64,000 bases of DNA. Origin: Marinobacter pelagius (GTDB lineage: Bacteria > Pseudomonadota > Gammaproteobacteria > Pseudomonadales > Oleiphilaceae). Every line of letters starts with the position of its first letter. Positions within the stretch are counted from its first letter, which is position 1. Location of the stretch: contig NZ_QNRO01000006.1 of the NCBI RefSeq assembly GCF_003315345.1, positions 62,001 through 126,000 of the forward strand, given 5' to 3'. The translations under genes were made by a program, and so were the position numbers. This document shows positions 31,420 to 40,551 of the stretch, piece by piece. Under the pieces are notes generated by a model. The model made no database searches. It was not told the DNA's origin and saw only the letters and a list, made by a program, of their open reading frames with translations.

Positions 31420-32754
31420 ATGGAAAAATTAATGACACTCTGGACAGGTAGTGGCCTGTTCAACATCGAGCTCGGCCAGGTGATCATGATCGCCATCGGC
31501 CTGCTTCTGCTGTTCCTTGCGATCCGCAAGGGCTTTGAGCCACTGCTGCTGGTACCGATCGGTTTCGGCGGCATCCTGGCGAACATCCCGGAGGCAGGGC
31601 TTGCCCTGACTGCGGCGGAAAATGCCATCCACTTTGCCCTGCAAGGTGCGAATGCGGAGATCCTGGCTGCTCTGGCAGCGCCGCTGGATGTGGCCTACCA
31701 GGCGGGTCAGGCGGTGACGCCCGAGCTGAAGGAAGCCTTCAAAGTGGCGGTTAAAGAGGCCAGCTACTCTGAAATGGCGATGGCCAACTCCATTGCCCAG
31801 GACTTCGGCTATGGCAACGGCATGCTGTATAACTTCTATTCCGTGGTTATCGGCAGCACCATCGGGCCGCTGGTGATCTTCATGGGCGTGGGCGCGATGA
31901 CCGACTTCGGTCCGCTACTGGCCAACCCGAAGACCATGCTCCTGGGTGCTGCGGCGCAGTTCGGTATCTTTGGCACCGTGCTGGGTGCGGCTCTGCTGGA
32001 CTGGACCGGGGTTCTGGAGTTCAACATCCTGGAAGCTGCGGCCATCGGTATTATCGGCGGTGCGGACGGCCCGACGTCTATCTATGTTGCCAGTGTACTG
32101 GCGCCGCATCTGCTGGGTGCGATTGCGGTTTCGGCCTACGCGTACATGGCGATGGTGCCGATGATTCAGCCGCCGATCATGAAGGCGCTGACTTCTGCCG
32201 AGGAGCGGAAGATGAAGATGACCCAGCTGCGTCCGGTCAGCAAGAAAGAGAAGATTGTCTTTCCGCTGGTCGTGCTTATCGCGGTAGTGCTGTTCCTGCC
32301 GGATGCGGCACCGCTGCTGGGTATGTTCTGCTTCGGTAACCTGCTGCGTGAGTGTGGCGTGGTGGAGCGTCTGAGCGATACCGCCCAGAATGCCCTGATC
32401 AACATCACCACCATCTTCCTGGGGCTGTCCGTAGGCTCAAAGCTGATGGCTGACAAGTTCCTGGACGCGCAGACGCTGGGTATTCTGGCGCTGGGTATCG
32501 TTGCATTCGGTATCGGTACCGCGTGTGGTGTTCTGATGGCGAAGCTGATGAACAAGTTCAGCAAGGAGCAGATCAACCCGCTGATCGGTTCTGCCGGTGT
32601 ATCTGCGGTGCCGATGGCAGCGCGGGTGTCCAACAAGGTTGGCCTGGAGGCCAATCCGCAGAACTTCCTGCTGATGCATGCGATGGGGCCGAATGTGGCC
32701 GGTGTTATCGGCTCGGCGGTGGCTGCGGGTGTGATGATCAAGTTGTTGAGCTGA
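31420..32754 (+). CDS. oadB: Oxaloacetate decarboxylase subunit beta (Na+ pump)
   Basis: 444-residue integral membrane protein that decarboxylates carboxybiotin and exports about two Na+. Hydrophobic helices occur throughout. The family segments [13 protein letters not shown] (sodium-binding region) and [16 protein letters not shown] are present, and the C-terminus [21 protein letters not shown] is typical. Second sodium-linked system of the window after the N-ATPase. Confidence 0.96.
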   Translation: MEKLMTLWTGSGLFNIELGQVIMIAIGLLLLFLAIRKGFEPLLLVPIGFGGILANIPEAGLALTAAENAIHFALQGANAEILAALAAPLDVAYQAGQAVTPELKEAFKVAVKEASYSEMAMANSIAQDFGYGNGMLYNFYSVVIGSTIGPLVIFMGVGAMTDFGPLLANPKTMLLGAAAQFGIFGTVLGAALLDWTGVLEFNILEAAAIGIIGGADGPTSIYVASVLAPHLLGAIAVSAYAYMAMVPMIQPPIMKALTSAEERKMKMTQLRPVSKKEKIVFPLVVLIAVVLFLPDAAPLLGMFCFGNLLRECGVVERLSDTAQNALINITTIFLGLSVGSKLMADKFLDAQTLGILALGIVAFGIGTACGVLMAKLMNKFSKEQINPLIGSAGVSAVPMAARVSNKVGLEANPQNFLLMHAMGPNVAGVIGSAVAAGVMIKLLS

Positions 32755-32774
32755 TCTCTCGCCGTTGCTTTGAG

Positions 32775-32814
32775 AAACCCCGTTGGGCTTGAGCCTCGCG
32801 GGGTTTTTCTTTTT
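32775..32814 (+). terminator. oadGAB terminator
   Basis: AAACCCCG and CGGGGTTT arms with a 16-nt loop, followed by TTCTTTTT. Confidence 0.88.
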
Positions 32815-32844
32815 CAGGACTGCAAATTTTGGGGAGGCACTGGT

Positions 32845-33019
32845 GTGGGCATCCTTTTCAGGAACCGCTACGAGCACCCCTTCGGGGTCCAGCCAGCAAT
32901 CACAGATTGCTGTCGTTCGGCTGTCGCATGAAGCTTCGCTTCATAAACGCTCGGCCTCACCCATGTGCGCTTGACTCCGGCCATCCATGGCCTCCGACAT
33001 TCCTGAAAGGAGGCCCCAC
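32845..33019. repeat. Dispersed structured repeat, copy B (between oadB and dnaE2)
   Basis: Shares the 108-nt core of copy A with one change in a hairpin loop (ATA to ACA). The outer arms here are TCCTTTTCAGGAA and TTCCTGAAAGGA (one bulge), plus GTGGG/CCCAC, unrelated in sequence to the arms of copy A but again complementary. A GGCC-ATCCAT-GGCC hairpin replaces GGGCC-n6-GGCCC. It lies between the convergent oadB and dnaE2 genes. Confidence 0.85.
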
Positions 33020-33063
33020 ATCCGCTCTATGATCTTCGGAGTTATCGCTCTTTAATGAGCGAG

Positions 33064-36000
33064 TTAGTGAAAATCTCTGGAGCTGACCGGTAACGAGTTA
33101 ATCAGATGGCTCAGATCCGAGAGTTTCCCCGCCATCACATGCACAATATCGCCCTCTCTCTCCAACACACCTTTCACATGCAATAACCGGGCAGTCAGTA
33201 ACGGCTTTCGTTGCCGCCGTGCCGTTTCCAGCCAGACCACGACATTTACGTTGCCGGTTTCGTCTTCAAGGGTGACAAAGGTGACGCCGGAGGCGGAGCC
33301 GGGGCGTTGGCGGCCGGTGACGAGGCCGGCTACCTGGACGGGGATGCCGGCTTTGGTGGTTTTTAGTTGTTCGGAGGTGAGGCAGAACCTCAGGTGGCCT
33401 TGTTGCCGGAGCAGGGCCAGGGGGTGGCGTTGGAGGGTGAGGCCCTGGCTGGCGTAGTCGGCTACGACGTTCTGGCCTTCGGTGGGTTCGGGGAGCTGGT
33501 TGCAGTGGTCCGGTTGATAGTCGTCCGGGTCTTCTGCGGCGAACAGTTCGGTGGGCTGTTCGTGGTCGAGTAGTTGCCAGTAGGCCTGGTGGCGATTGGC
33601 GGTGAAGCCGGGCATGGCGTTGGCGCCGGCGAGGAGTTCCATGTCCCGCTGGTTGAGGCCGGCCTGGCGGCGGAGTTCTGCGGCGGAGCGGTAGCCGTTG
33701 GTTGGGCGGTTCTGGTGAATGCGGTCGGCGCCGCCGGCGGAGAGGCCCTGGATGATTCTGAGGCCCAGGCGCAGGTGGCGGTCCGGGCTTTCGAGGGTGT
33801 GGTTCCAGTGGCTGTGGTTAACGTCCGGCGGCAGTACGGTGACGTTGTGGCGGCGGGCGTCCTGGACCAGTTGGGATGGGGAGTAGAAGCCCATGGGCTG
33901 GCTGTTGAGCAGGGCGCAGTAGAAGGCTGCCGGGTAGTGGCGTTTGATCCAGGCGGAGACGTACACCAATAGCGCAAAACTGGCGGCGTGGGATTCGGGG
34001 AAGCCGTAGCCGCCGAAGCCGCAGATCTGCTGGTACAGGCGTTCGGCGAAGTCGGCGTCGTGGCCGCGTTCGAGCATGCCGGTGACCAGTTTTTCCCGGA
34101 ACGGGGTGAGGTCGCCGTGGGATTTCCAGGCGGCCATGGCGCGGCGGAGCTGGTCGGCTTCGCCGGCGGAGAAGCCGGCGGCGACCATGGCGAGTTTGAT
34201 GACCTGTTCCTGGAAGATGGGCACGCCGAGGGTGCGCTCCAGTACGCGGCGGACGGCATCGTTGGGGTAGTCCACCGGTTCCAGGCCGTGTTTGCGGCGC
34301 AGGTAGGGGTGCACCATGTCGCCCTGGATAGGGCCGGGCCGGACGATAGCGACTTCGATGACCAGGTCGTAGTAAGTCTCGGGTTTCAGCCTCGGCAGCA
34401 TGTTGATCTGGGCGCGGGATTCCACCTGGAACACGCCGATGCTGTCGCCTTTCTGGAGCATGGCATAGGTGGCCGGGTCTTCCTGGGGGACGTCCTGGAT
34501 GTGGAAGGACTCGCCCTTCTGGTCGCTGATCAGCTCCAGCGCCTTGCGGATGGCCGAGAGCATGCCGAGGGCCAGCACGTCCACTTTCATCAGGCCGAGG
34601 CTTTCCAGGTCGTCCTTGTCCCACTGGATCACGGTGCGGTCGGCCATGGCGGCGTTTTCCACCGGCACCAGCTCGGCCAGCGGACCGGCGCTGATGACAA
34701 AGCCGCCCACATGCTGGGACAGGTGTCGGGGGAAGCCGAGCAGGGTGTTCACCAGGGTAAAGAACTGGTCCGCCACCTTGGGGTTGCGGGTGAGGTTCTT
34801 GTCCAGGATCTGCTGGCGCCAGTTGGTGGCCTTGTCCCGCCAGTCGATGCCGTCCAGCAGTTGTTCCACCAGGGCCGGATCGAAACCCAGGGCCTTGCCC
34901 ACGTCGCGAATGGCGCTGCGGGGGCGGTAGCGGATGACCGTGGCGGCCAGCGCGGCCCGCTCCCGGGTGTAGCGGCGGTAGATGTACTGGATGACTTCCT
35001 CCCGGCGTTCGTGCTCGAAATCCACGTCGATGTCCGGTGGTTCGTTGCGGTCCCTGGAGATGAACCGTTCGAACAGCAGCTCCACGTTGGCCGGGTTCAC
35101 TTCGGTAATGCCCAGGCAGTAGCACACCGCCGAGTTGGCCGCCGAACCCCGGCCCTGGCACAGGATGCCCTGGCTGCGGGCGAAGGCGACGATGTCGTGA
35201 ATGGTGAGGAAGTAGTGTTCGTACTTCATCTCCGAGATCAGCTCCAGCTCCTTGCGAATCAGTCCCTGGACCTGGAGTGGGGTGCCTTCCGGATAGCGCC
35301 GGCGCTCGCCCTCGCGGGTCAGGCGTTTGAGGTAGCCGGCGGGCGTTTCATCCACCGGCACCAGGTCCGGCGGGTATTCGTAGCGCAGGCTGCCGGGCTC
35401 GAAGGTGCAGGCCTCGGCAATGCGCAGGGTCTGTTGCAGCCAGGTTTCCGGGAACAGGCGTTGCAGGACCGGTAGGGGGCGGAGGTAACGTTCGCCGTTC
35501 TGGAACAGGCAATGGCCGGCGCTCTCCAGCGTGGTGTGATGGCGCAGAGAAGTGAGCACGTCCTGCAGGGGCTGGCGTTCCCGGCTGTGCATGTGGACTT
35601 CGCCGCAGGCGGTGATGGGGCAACGCAGCTGGTCGGCCAGCCAGCGGATGCGGGCCAGCTGCTGCTCTTCTCCGGATTCCAGGGGGCGGGCGGCTCCAAT
35701 CCAGAACCGCAGGTCGAACAGGCGGCACAGCCATTCACCGCAGGCCAGAGCCTGGTCGGCATCTGCGTCGGGTATGGCAGGCGGCAGCCAGAGACAAAGG
35801 CAGTCATCTAGCTCGTGGGTTTCCACATCCCTGAAGAACAGTTGGTACCGGCCTTTCTCTGCCCGGCGCCGGCCGGTGGTGATCAACCGGCACAACTGGC
35901 CATAGCCCTTGCGGGTGCGGGCCAGGAGGATGAAGCGAGGTATTGCGGCTCCAGCCGGGGCATCCTCCAGCTCGAACCAGCTGCCGGTAATCAGCTTGAC

Positions 36001-36177
36001 CGGGCTTTCTTTCAGGGCCGCCCAGGCCCGGGGAATGCCGGCCACGGAGCAGGCATCGGTGATGGCCAGGGCGGTGTAGCCCAGCTCCGCCGCCCGCTCC
36101 GCCAGTTCGTGAGGATGGGACGCGCCGGTCAGGAAGGTGAAGTTGCTGAAGCAGAAGAGCTCGGCGTAGCCGGACAT
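33064..36177 (-). CDS. dnaE2: Error-prone DNA polymerase DnaE2 (ImuC)
   Basis: C-family polymerase of the SOS mutasome. The N-terminal PHP domain starts at AELFCFSNFTFLTGASHP. The palm catalytic aspartates lie in PDIDVDFEHERREEV. The C-terminal OB fold (residues about 930-1030) includes VTFVTLEDETGNVNVVVW. I chose the ATG 4 nt after the imuB stop; the reading frame is open further upstream but inside imuB. 1037 residues is normal for DnaE2. It acts with ImuA and ImuB in translesion synthesis and induced mutagenesis. Confidence 0.95.
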   Translation of the reverse strand: MSGYAELFCFSNFTFLTGASHPHELAERAAELGYTALAITDACSVAGIPRAWAALKESPVKLITGSWFELEDAPAGAAIPRFILLARTRKGYGQLCRLITTGRRRAEKGRYQLFFRDVETHELDDCLCLWLPPAIPDADADQALACGEWLCRLFDLRFWIGAARPLESGEEQQLARIRWLADQLRCPITACGEVHMHSRERQPLQDVLTSLRHHTTLESAGHCLFQNGERYLRPLPVLQRLFPETWLQQTLRIAEACTFEPGSLRYEYPPDLVPVDETPAGYLKRLTREGERRRYPEGTPLQVQGLIRKELELISEMKYEHYFLTIHDIVAFARSQGILCQGRGSAANSAVCYCLGITEVNPANVELLFERFISRDRNEPPDIDVDFEHERREEVIQYIYRRYTRERAALAATVIRYRPRSAIRDVGKALGFDPALVEQLLDGIDWRDKATNWRQQILDKNLTRNPKVADQFFTLVNTLLGFPRHLSQHVGGFVISAGPLAELVPVENAAMADRTVIQWDKDDLESLGLMKVDVLALGMLSAIRKALELISDQKGESFHIQDVPQEDPATYAMLQKGDSIGVFQVESRAQINMLPRLKPETYYDLVIEVAIVRPGPIQGDMVHPYLRRKHGLEPVDYPNDAVRRVLERTLGVPIFQEQVIKLAMVAAGFSAGEADQLRRAMAAWKSHGDLTPFREKLVTGMLERGHDADFAERLYQQICGFGGYGFPESHAASFALLVYVSAWIKRHYPAAFYCALLNSQPMGFYSPSQLVQDARRHNVTVLPPDVNHSHWNHTLESPDRHLRLGLRIIQGLSAGGADRIHQNRPTNGYRSAAELRRQAGLNQRDMELLAGANAMPGFTANRHQAYWQLLDHEQPTELFAAEDPDDYQPDHCNQLPEPTEGQNVVADYASQGLTLQRHPLALLRQQGHLRFCLTSEQLKTTKAGIPVQVAGLVTGRQRPGSASGVTFVTLEDETGNVNVVVWLETARRQRKPLLTARLLHVKGVLEREGDIVHVMAGKLSDLSHLINSLPVSSRDFH

Positions 36178-36181
36178 CGCG

Positions 36182-37600
36182 TTACCCGAACCAGCCATGG
36201 ATGAACCACCCCTCGCGGACATCCCGGAAGACCCAGGCCAGCTGGCCGCTTTGCAGCTGGGCGATGTAGTAATCCCGGTGTACCCGCTGACCGTCCCACC
36301 AACCGCCACTGATGCGTTCCGGCCCGGCAAACCAGGCTGCGGGCGGTTCGGTCAGCGGTTGCGGCCCCTGGAGCAGCCAGAGTGGCCGGCGGGGCAGATG
36401 TTCCGGTGCTGCAAGACGGGTTTTGTGCTTCTGTTGAACCTCGGAGGCCGACCAGGCCCGTTCCGGGCGATGGTCCGCCCGGGGTGACAGGCGTTTCAGG
36501 GATTGCTCGCCCAGCCGGGCCTGTAGCCGGCTCATCAGGGTGTGCCAGGCCTCGTTCAGATCCTGGCTTTCGCCCAGTAGGTCCTGGCCGGTGGGAGCTT
36601 CCCGGCCGAGAAAGCGCTTCACCGACAGCACCAGGGCAACCACTGGTGCCCGCAACGGCTGTTGCTCCAGTCGCAGGCGGATCAGGTTCAGGAAGGCCTC
36701 GGCCCGGTGTTCCGGCCCCGAGGTTTGGATGCGCAGACGGGTGTCTTCCTCGTGCCGGTGCCGCAGGATCAGGTGCAGGCTGTCGGTATCCTGCTGGCGC
36801 CAGCACAGGTCGTCTTCCAGCTCCGAGAGCATGCGCTGCAACGGAAACAGCAGCCCCTGGGTGTGCTCGATCTCCTGAATGAAATCTGCCTGCTGGCGAA
36901 ACGAGTGGGGCGGTTGCCAGGGTGTTTGCGGGTCTGACCTTGTGCCCTGGATTTTCTGGATGCGTGCCAGGGTTTCCGGAGACAGCCGGCGGGCCAGTTC
37001 CGTGGCAGGCAGGGCGAACACCTCACCCAGGGTATTCAGACCCAGCCGTTGCAGACGGGTGCAGGTTTTGCCGTCAAACTCCGCGGCCACCAGGGGCATG
37101 GTCTCCAGTGCCCTCAGGATGTGGCCCTTGTCCGCCGTGCATTCTCCCTTGCCGGCCCGGGCAATGAGGCGGGCAGCCAGCGGGGTGTGGCCGATGGCAA
37201 TCCAGGCGGTAAGCCGGTGCTCGTTCAGGGCTTGTTCCACCGTTTGCCAGACCGCCGGCAGGCCCCCGTACAGCTTCTGCAGGCTGCCGATTTCCGCCAG
37301 GAGGCCATCCGGGGGCTCCAGCACGATGTGGGCGGCGTAGCGATACAGCCAGCGGGCCTGATCTTCCAGTATCTGGGCTTCCTGTTCGGGCTGTGCCCGC
37401 ACCATGCCCAGTTCCGGGACCAGGTTGATGGCAGTTTTCAGGCGCATGCCGGCGCGCACACCCTGGTCCCGGGCATCCGGGCAGGCCTGGATAACGCGCT
37501 GACCGGAGCCTTCCACGATCACCAGGGGGCGTGAGTCCTCCCGGTTACGGCGGATATGGTCCAGCAGCAGATGCGGAAAATGCAGGTACAGCCAGAGCAT
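36182..37600 (-). CDS. imuB: ImuB, inactive Y-family polymerase-like mutasome protein
   Basis: 472 residues with a Y-family fold (WLYLHFPHLLLDHI, RPLVIVEGSGQRVIQACPDA), but the acidic catalytic triad of Pol IV/V is not conserved: the palm motif reads LLAEIGSLQKLYGG. Such proteins act as scaffolds that link ImuA, DnaE2 and the beta clamp. The C-terminal region after about residue 330 is specific to ImuB. Middle gene of imuA-imuB-dnaE2, 7 bp from imuA. Confidence 0.92.
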   Translation of the reverse strand: MLWLYLHFPHLLLDHIRRNREDSRPLVIVEGSGQRVIQACPDARDQGVRAGMRLKTAINLVPELGMVRAQPEQEAQILEDQARWLYRYAAHIVLEPPDGLLAEIGSLQKLYGGLPAVWQTVEQALNEHRLTAWIAIGHTPLAARLIARAGKGECTADKGHILRALETMPLVAAEFDGKTCTRLQRLGLNTLGEVFALPATELARRLSPETLARIQKIQGTRSDPQTPWQPPHSFRQQADFIQEIEHTQGLLFPLQRMLSELEDDLCWRQQDTDSLHLILRHRHEEDTRLRIQTSGPEHRAEAFLNLIRLRLEQQPLRAPVVALVLSVKRFLGREAPTGQDLLGESQDLNEAWHTLMSRLQARLGEQSLKRLSPRADHRPERAWSASEVQQKHKTRLAAPEHLPRRPLWLLQGPQPLTEPPAAWFAGPERISGGWWDGQRVHRDYYIAQLQSGQLAWVFRDVREGWFIHGWFG

Positions 37601-37607
37601 GGAAACC

Positions 37608-38297
37608 CTATCGTTGTGTGTGTTGCCAGGGAACCTGCACCACCCGGGGAGCTTCCCGGAACGCCAGGTCCGCCCGGTGTGCCATGGCCAGGCTGCATCG
37701 CTGCCCGGGCCAGCTGCCCCGGCGCTTGATCACATTGACCTTCAGATCCCGGTGATCACCCGGGGTCAGCTCCAGGCGCAATGCGGCCGGAGAGTTCTGC
37801 TCTGCATATCGGCGCTCTCGGAACAGCACGCACACATTGCTGCCCGCCTCCGCTGCCAGCTGCAGCCGGCGCACCTCACGGGTGGCCAGTTTGCCCGGCC
37901 AGGCCAGCACCACCCCGGTGACCGGGGAGCGAAGGCAGTTTTCCAGTGTCCACAGGAGGTCGCCTGCGTCTTCGGTGTGAATCATCACCACCTGGTCCAG
38001 ATCCACACCTTCCCGGGCCAGCGCTGGGGCATAGGGGGTATGGGGAGGATTCAGCCAGAACACGGTTTTGCCCGCTTGCGTCAGCCGCTGCATCAAGGGC
38101 AGCAACAGATGCAGCTCACCAATGCCGGGGGCATCCAGCAGGCATTCGCTCAAAGCGCCTCGCGGCCAGCCGATGCCGCCCAGCTGGTTATCCAGCACCT
38201 GGTAGCCGGTGGATTCCGAAGGTTGTGTGGTCCGGCGATGCCGGTGCCCCTGCCAGACACGGGCATCCTGCATCAGTGTGTTCAGCAGCTCGCTCAT
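37608..38297 (-). CDS. imuA: ImuA, RecA-like mutasome protein
   Basis: 229 residues from MSELLNTLMQDARVWQG. A SulA/RecA-like fold is suggested by TGYQVLDNQLGGIGWPRGAL (the region before a degenerate P-loop), a Walker-B-like VTGVVLAWPG strand and a C-terminal basic patch. The frame stays open upstream, but the start used sits 17 nt from the LexA box, so the box lies in the promoter. First gene of the SOS operon imuA-imuB-dnaE2. Confidence 0.92.
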   Translation of the reverse strand: MSELLNTLMQDARVWQGHRHRRTTQPSESTGYQVLDNQLGGIGWPRGALSECLLDAPGIGELHLLLPLMQRLTQAGKTVFWLNPPHTPYAPALAREGVDLDQVVMIHTEDAGDLLWTLENCLRSPVTGVVLAWPGKLATREVRRLQLAAEAGSNVCVLFRERRYAEQNSPAALRLELTPGDHRDLKVNVIKRRGSWPGQRCSLAMAHRADLAFREAPRVVQVPWQHTQR

Positions 38298-38313
38298 GAG
38301 GAAAATCTCCGAA

Positions 38314-38333
38314 TACTGTTTAAATATACAGTA
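38314..38333 (-). promoter_or_regulatory. LexA box of the imuA-imuB-dnaE2 operon
   Basis: TACTGTTTAAATATACAGTA has both CTG/CAG half-sites at 10-nt spacing and TA-rich flanks, essentially the gammaproteobacterial SOS consensus. It begins 17 nt upstream of the imuA ATG and about 87 nt upstream of divergent phhB. Confidence 0.95.
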
Positions 38334-38419
38334 TTCTGAGCAGGGCCGGATTTCAAGCACCGGGTTGATAAAACGAATGCTGAAACCCATGGTTAGGGGA
38401 GAGGCAAAAGGAGGTGAAC

Positions 38420-38767
38420 ATGAGCGATCTGAAACAGCAAGCCTGTGAAGCCTGCAGTGCTGACGCACCGCAAGTCACCGAAGACGAGAAAGCCGAACTG
38501 CTCAAATCCGTTCCCGACTGGGAAATCGTCGAGCTGGACGGCGAGGAACAGCTCCGGCGCGTATTCAAGTTCCGGAACTTCGTCCAGGCCCAGGCTTTCA
38601 CCAACAAGGTGGCCGATCTGGCCGAAGAGGAAAATCATCACCCGGCCATCCTCCTGGAGTGGGGCAAGACCACCGTACGCTGGTGGACCCACAAGATCGG
38701 CGGCCTGCACAAAAACGACTTTGTGATGGCCGCTCGCACCGACGAAGCTTACCTGAACATGCAGTGA
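38420..38767 (+). CDS. phhB: Pterin-4a-carbinolamine dehydratase
   Basis: Recycles tetrahydrobiopterin/tetrahydromonapterin for phenylalanine hydroxylase. 115 residues. The active-site signature [26 protein letters not shown] (H-H and a later H) is the PCD family motif, quoted in parts as [12 protein letters not shown] and [11 protein letters not shown]. The ATG at AAGGAGGTGAAC spacing is preferred over a GTG two codons upstream. Paired cysteines C12/C15 at the N-terminus are unusual extras. Divergent from imuA; convergent with intI. Confidence 0.92.
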   Translation: MSDLKQQACEACSADAPQVTEDEKAELLKSVPDWEIVELDGEEQLRRVFKFRNFVQAQAFTNKVADLAEEENHHPAILLEWGKTTVRWWTHKIGGLHKNDFVMAARTDEAYLNMQ

Positions 38768-38831
38768 GGCCCTCAGGGCCCCGCTGCCCGGCTATATCCA
38801 TATCAAACGGATACCGGCCAGAACCGGGAAT

Positions 38832-39818
38832 CTAAAAAGCATTGTCAACCGGGCTGCGGACGCCAAATCCTCCCTTGCGAACAACGTGGGTGTAGATCTC
38901 AGTGGTTCGCAGGTCCGAATGCCCCAGCAGCTTCTGGATGGTGCGCAGGTCGTACCCCGCCTCAAGCAGACGCGTAGCAAAACTGTGCCGGAAGGTGTGG
39001 CTGCCCGCATGCTTTCGAATACCGGAATCCAGGATAGCGCGCCGGAAGTGTTTCTGAACCGTCCGATCGAGCAGATGATGGCGCCTCCAGACGTTAGTAC
39101 GCGGATCCCGGGAAAGCTCCGCGGCGGGGAAAACATACTGCCAGCCAGGCTCCTCGCTGGCATTCGGATACTTCCGTGCCAGCCCTGCGGGTAAATAGAC
39201 TGCCCCGATCCCTTTGAGGAGATCGGCCTGATGCTGGTGCAGGGCAGAATCGATCTGTTTCCGTAGCGGCTCAATCAGGCGATCCGGCAGCAAAGTAATC
39301 CGGTCCTTGTCCCCCTTGCCAATTCGAACGATCAGTTGCTGCATATCAAAGTCCACGTCTTTAACCCGCAAACGCAAAGCTTCATTGATACGGAGTCCCG
39401 AGCCGTAAAGGAGCATGGCGACGAGCCTGTACTCGCCTTCCAATTTGCTAATGACCGCCTTTGCTTCCTCCGAACTGAACACGGTGGGTAACCGCTTGGG
39501 CCTCCTCGCGCGCTCAAAACTGAGTTCCTCCAATGGCTGCCCCAGGAACTCACGGTACAGAAACACGAGCGCATTGAGCGCGACCCTCTGGGTAGCGGTG
39601 CTGACATTTGCCTGCAAAACAAGGTGAGACAGAAATGCTTCCACTTCCGCAGTTCCCATAGCCTCGGGATGTTTTCGATCATGGAACCGGATGAACCGTT
39701 TGATCCAGAACAGGTAGGTCTGCTCGGTTTTGTACGCCATGCCACGCAGCCGGATGAAGCTTCGGACCTTGTCCAGAAAGCGAGTTGGCTGTGCAGGAAG
39801 GGGGGAGGGGATATCCAT
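38832..39818 (-). CDS. intI: Integron integrase IntI
   Basis: Tyrosine recombinase that inserts and excises cassettes between attI and attC. Catalytic residues are visible: Arg143 (GSGLRINEAL), His274 and Arg277 (SHTFRHSFAT), His300 (LLGHSDLRTT) and Tyr309 (EIYTHV). The extra IntI patch that distinguishes integron integrases from XerC/D lies at about residues 195-230 (LLKGIGAVYLPAGLARKYPN). The 328 residues are complete with no frameshift. It is oriented away from the cassette array as usual, and a LexA box sits 19 bp upstream of the ATG. Confidence 0.96.
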   Translation of the reverse strand: MDIPSPLPAQPTRFLDKVRSFIRLRGMAYKTEQTYLFWIKRFIRFHDRKHPEAMGTAEVEAFLSHLVLQANVSTATQRVALNALVFLYREFLGQPLEELSFERARRPKRLPTVFSSEEAKAVISKLEGEYRLVAMLLYGSGLRINEALRLRVKDVDFDMQQLIVRIGKGDKDRITLLPDRLIEPLRKQIDSALHQHQADLLKGIGAVYLPAGLARKYPNASEEPGWQYVFPAAELSRDPRTNVWRRHHLLDRTVQKHFRRAILDSGIRKHAGSHTFRHSFATRLLEAGYDLRTIQKLLGHSDLRTTEIYTHVVRKGGFGVRSPVDNAF

Positions 39819-39836
39819 ATCCTATCATCCTTCAGA

Positions 39837-39856
39837 TACTGTTTTTATATACAGTA
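39837..39856 (-). promoter_or_regulatory. LexA box of intI
   Basis: TACTGTTTTTATATACAGTA is a full palindrome with CTG-N10-CAG, nearly the same as the imuA box. SOS control of intI is known in Vibrio and class 1 integrons. Confidence 0.95.
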
Positions 39857-39895
39857 ATTCGATGAGTTCAGAAGTCAAGACAGAGCCGTGGAGCG

Positions 39896-40174
39896 GAGTT
39901 ATACGAACGCGTTCGCAAAACTGCAAAAGTCGCATGAGAAATCCGTGTAACTATCTGATAGGGTTGAAAAGATGAAAAACAATGGGCGGAGTTATACGCC
40001 CATAATGGTGAGCAGGGGTGGCTCGAAGGTGGGCGTATAACTCCGGCGGTAGCCGTGGTGGATTGCTCTCAAGTGACTGGTTTTGAGTAGGTTTTTGGGA
40101 AGCTCTTGAGAGTTTTTAATGGAGTTTTGCGAACGGGTGTTATACGAACGGGTTCGTATAATTAGCAGTTATAA
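39896..40174 (+). promoter_or_regulatory. Candidate attI site and integrase-binding repeats
   Basis: About 280 bp without a gene between intI and the first cassette. The motif GTTATACG occurs in direct and inverted orientation: GAGTTATACGAAC at 39897, the 17-nt inverted pair at 39985-40001 and 40031-40047, and the palindrome TTATACGAACGGGTTCGTATAA at 40140-40160. GTTCGCAAAAC/GTTTTGCGAAC forms a wider inverted pair (39911 and 40124). The crossover site is probably GTTATAA at 40168, where the first cassette begins. The cassette promoter Pc should also be here or within intI, but I cannot point to it. Confidence 0.65.
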
Positions 40175-40551
40175 GCCAAGGCCTCGGTCATTTTGATAGT
40201 GGTTGGGTGCATGGGCCTTGGCAGTAAATTCGGGGTAGAGGTTTCGGCTTTCGTTCACGGCCAAGGCCATCAAACTCCGCATCAAATCTGGTAGCTCATA
40301 TTGTCTACTCTGTTGTTATCGGCAACGTGCCCAAATCGTGGGGCTGTTCGTCGCAAATTTTAAAGTGGTCGGGTAGCTTGGTGGTTTGTATCGTTGCCGG
40401 ATCGCGAGCAGGTGCTTGGCTTCTTTGGAGTCCGCATGCGGGTTGAGGGGCGGACCGGAAACCAACGGGTGAACCGGCTTCTAACCAACGCATCAACGGG
40501 ACCGGTTTTCCGCTGGCGCTCCAAACCGGCCCCGTTATGCCAGCGTTAATG
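40168..40551 (+). other. Cassette 1: no convincing ORF; covarying-stem family
   Basis: From the attI crossover to attC1. Carries GGCCTTGGC (40214-40222) and GCCAAGGCC (40260-40268) around a 37-nt loop, then a stretch encoding, in one frame, a terminal CPNRGAVRRKF followed by a stop. Cassette 2 has the same two features. Small minus-strand reading frames here look accidental. Either a non-coding RNA cassette or a decayed gene. Confidence 0.6.
40479..40551 (+). repeat. attC 1
   Basis: Starts TTCTAAC, ends GTTAATG, with an internal ACCGGTTTT/AAACCGG imperfect palindrome. 73 bp. Confidence 0.85.

Noticed and set aside
29295..31628. 777-codon open frame antisense to oadA
   Set aside because: Shadow of the biotin-dependent carboxyltransferase gene; the sense frame has catalytic and biotin motifs.
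33988..35475. 495-codon open frame antisense to dnaE2
   Set aside because: Shadow frame; the sense strand carries the polymerase catalytic aspartates.
40305..40496. 63-codon minus-strand frame in cassette 1
   Set aside because: No ribosome-binding site and no similarity to the matching strand of cassettes 2 and 5; the conserved signal is the stem and a plus-strand frame.
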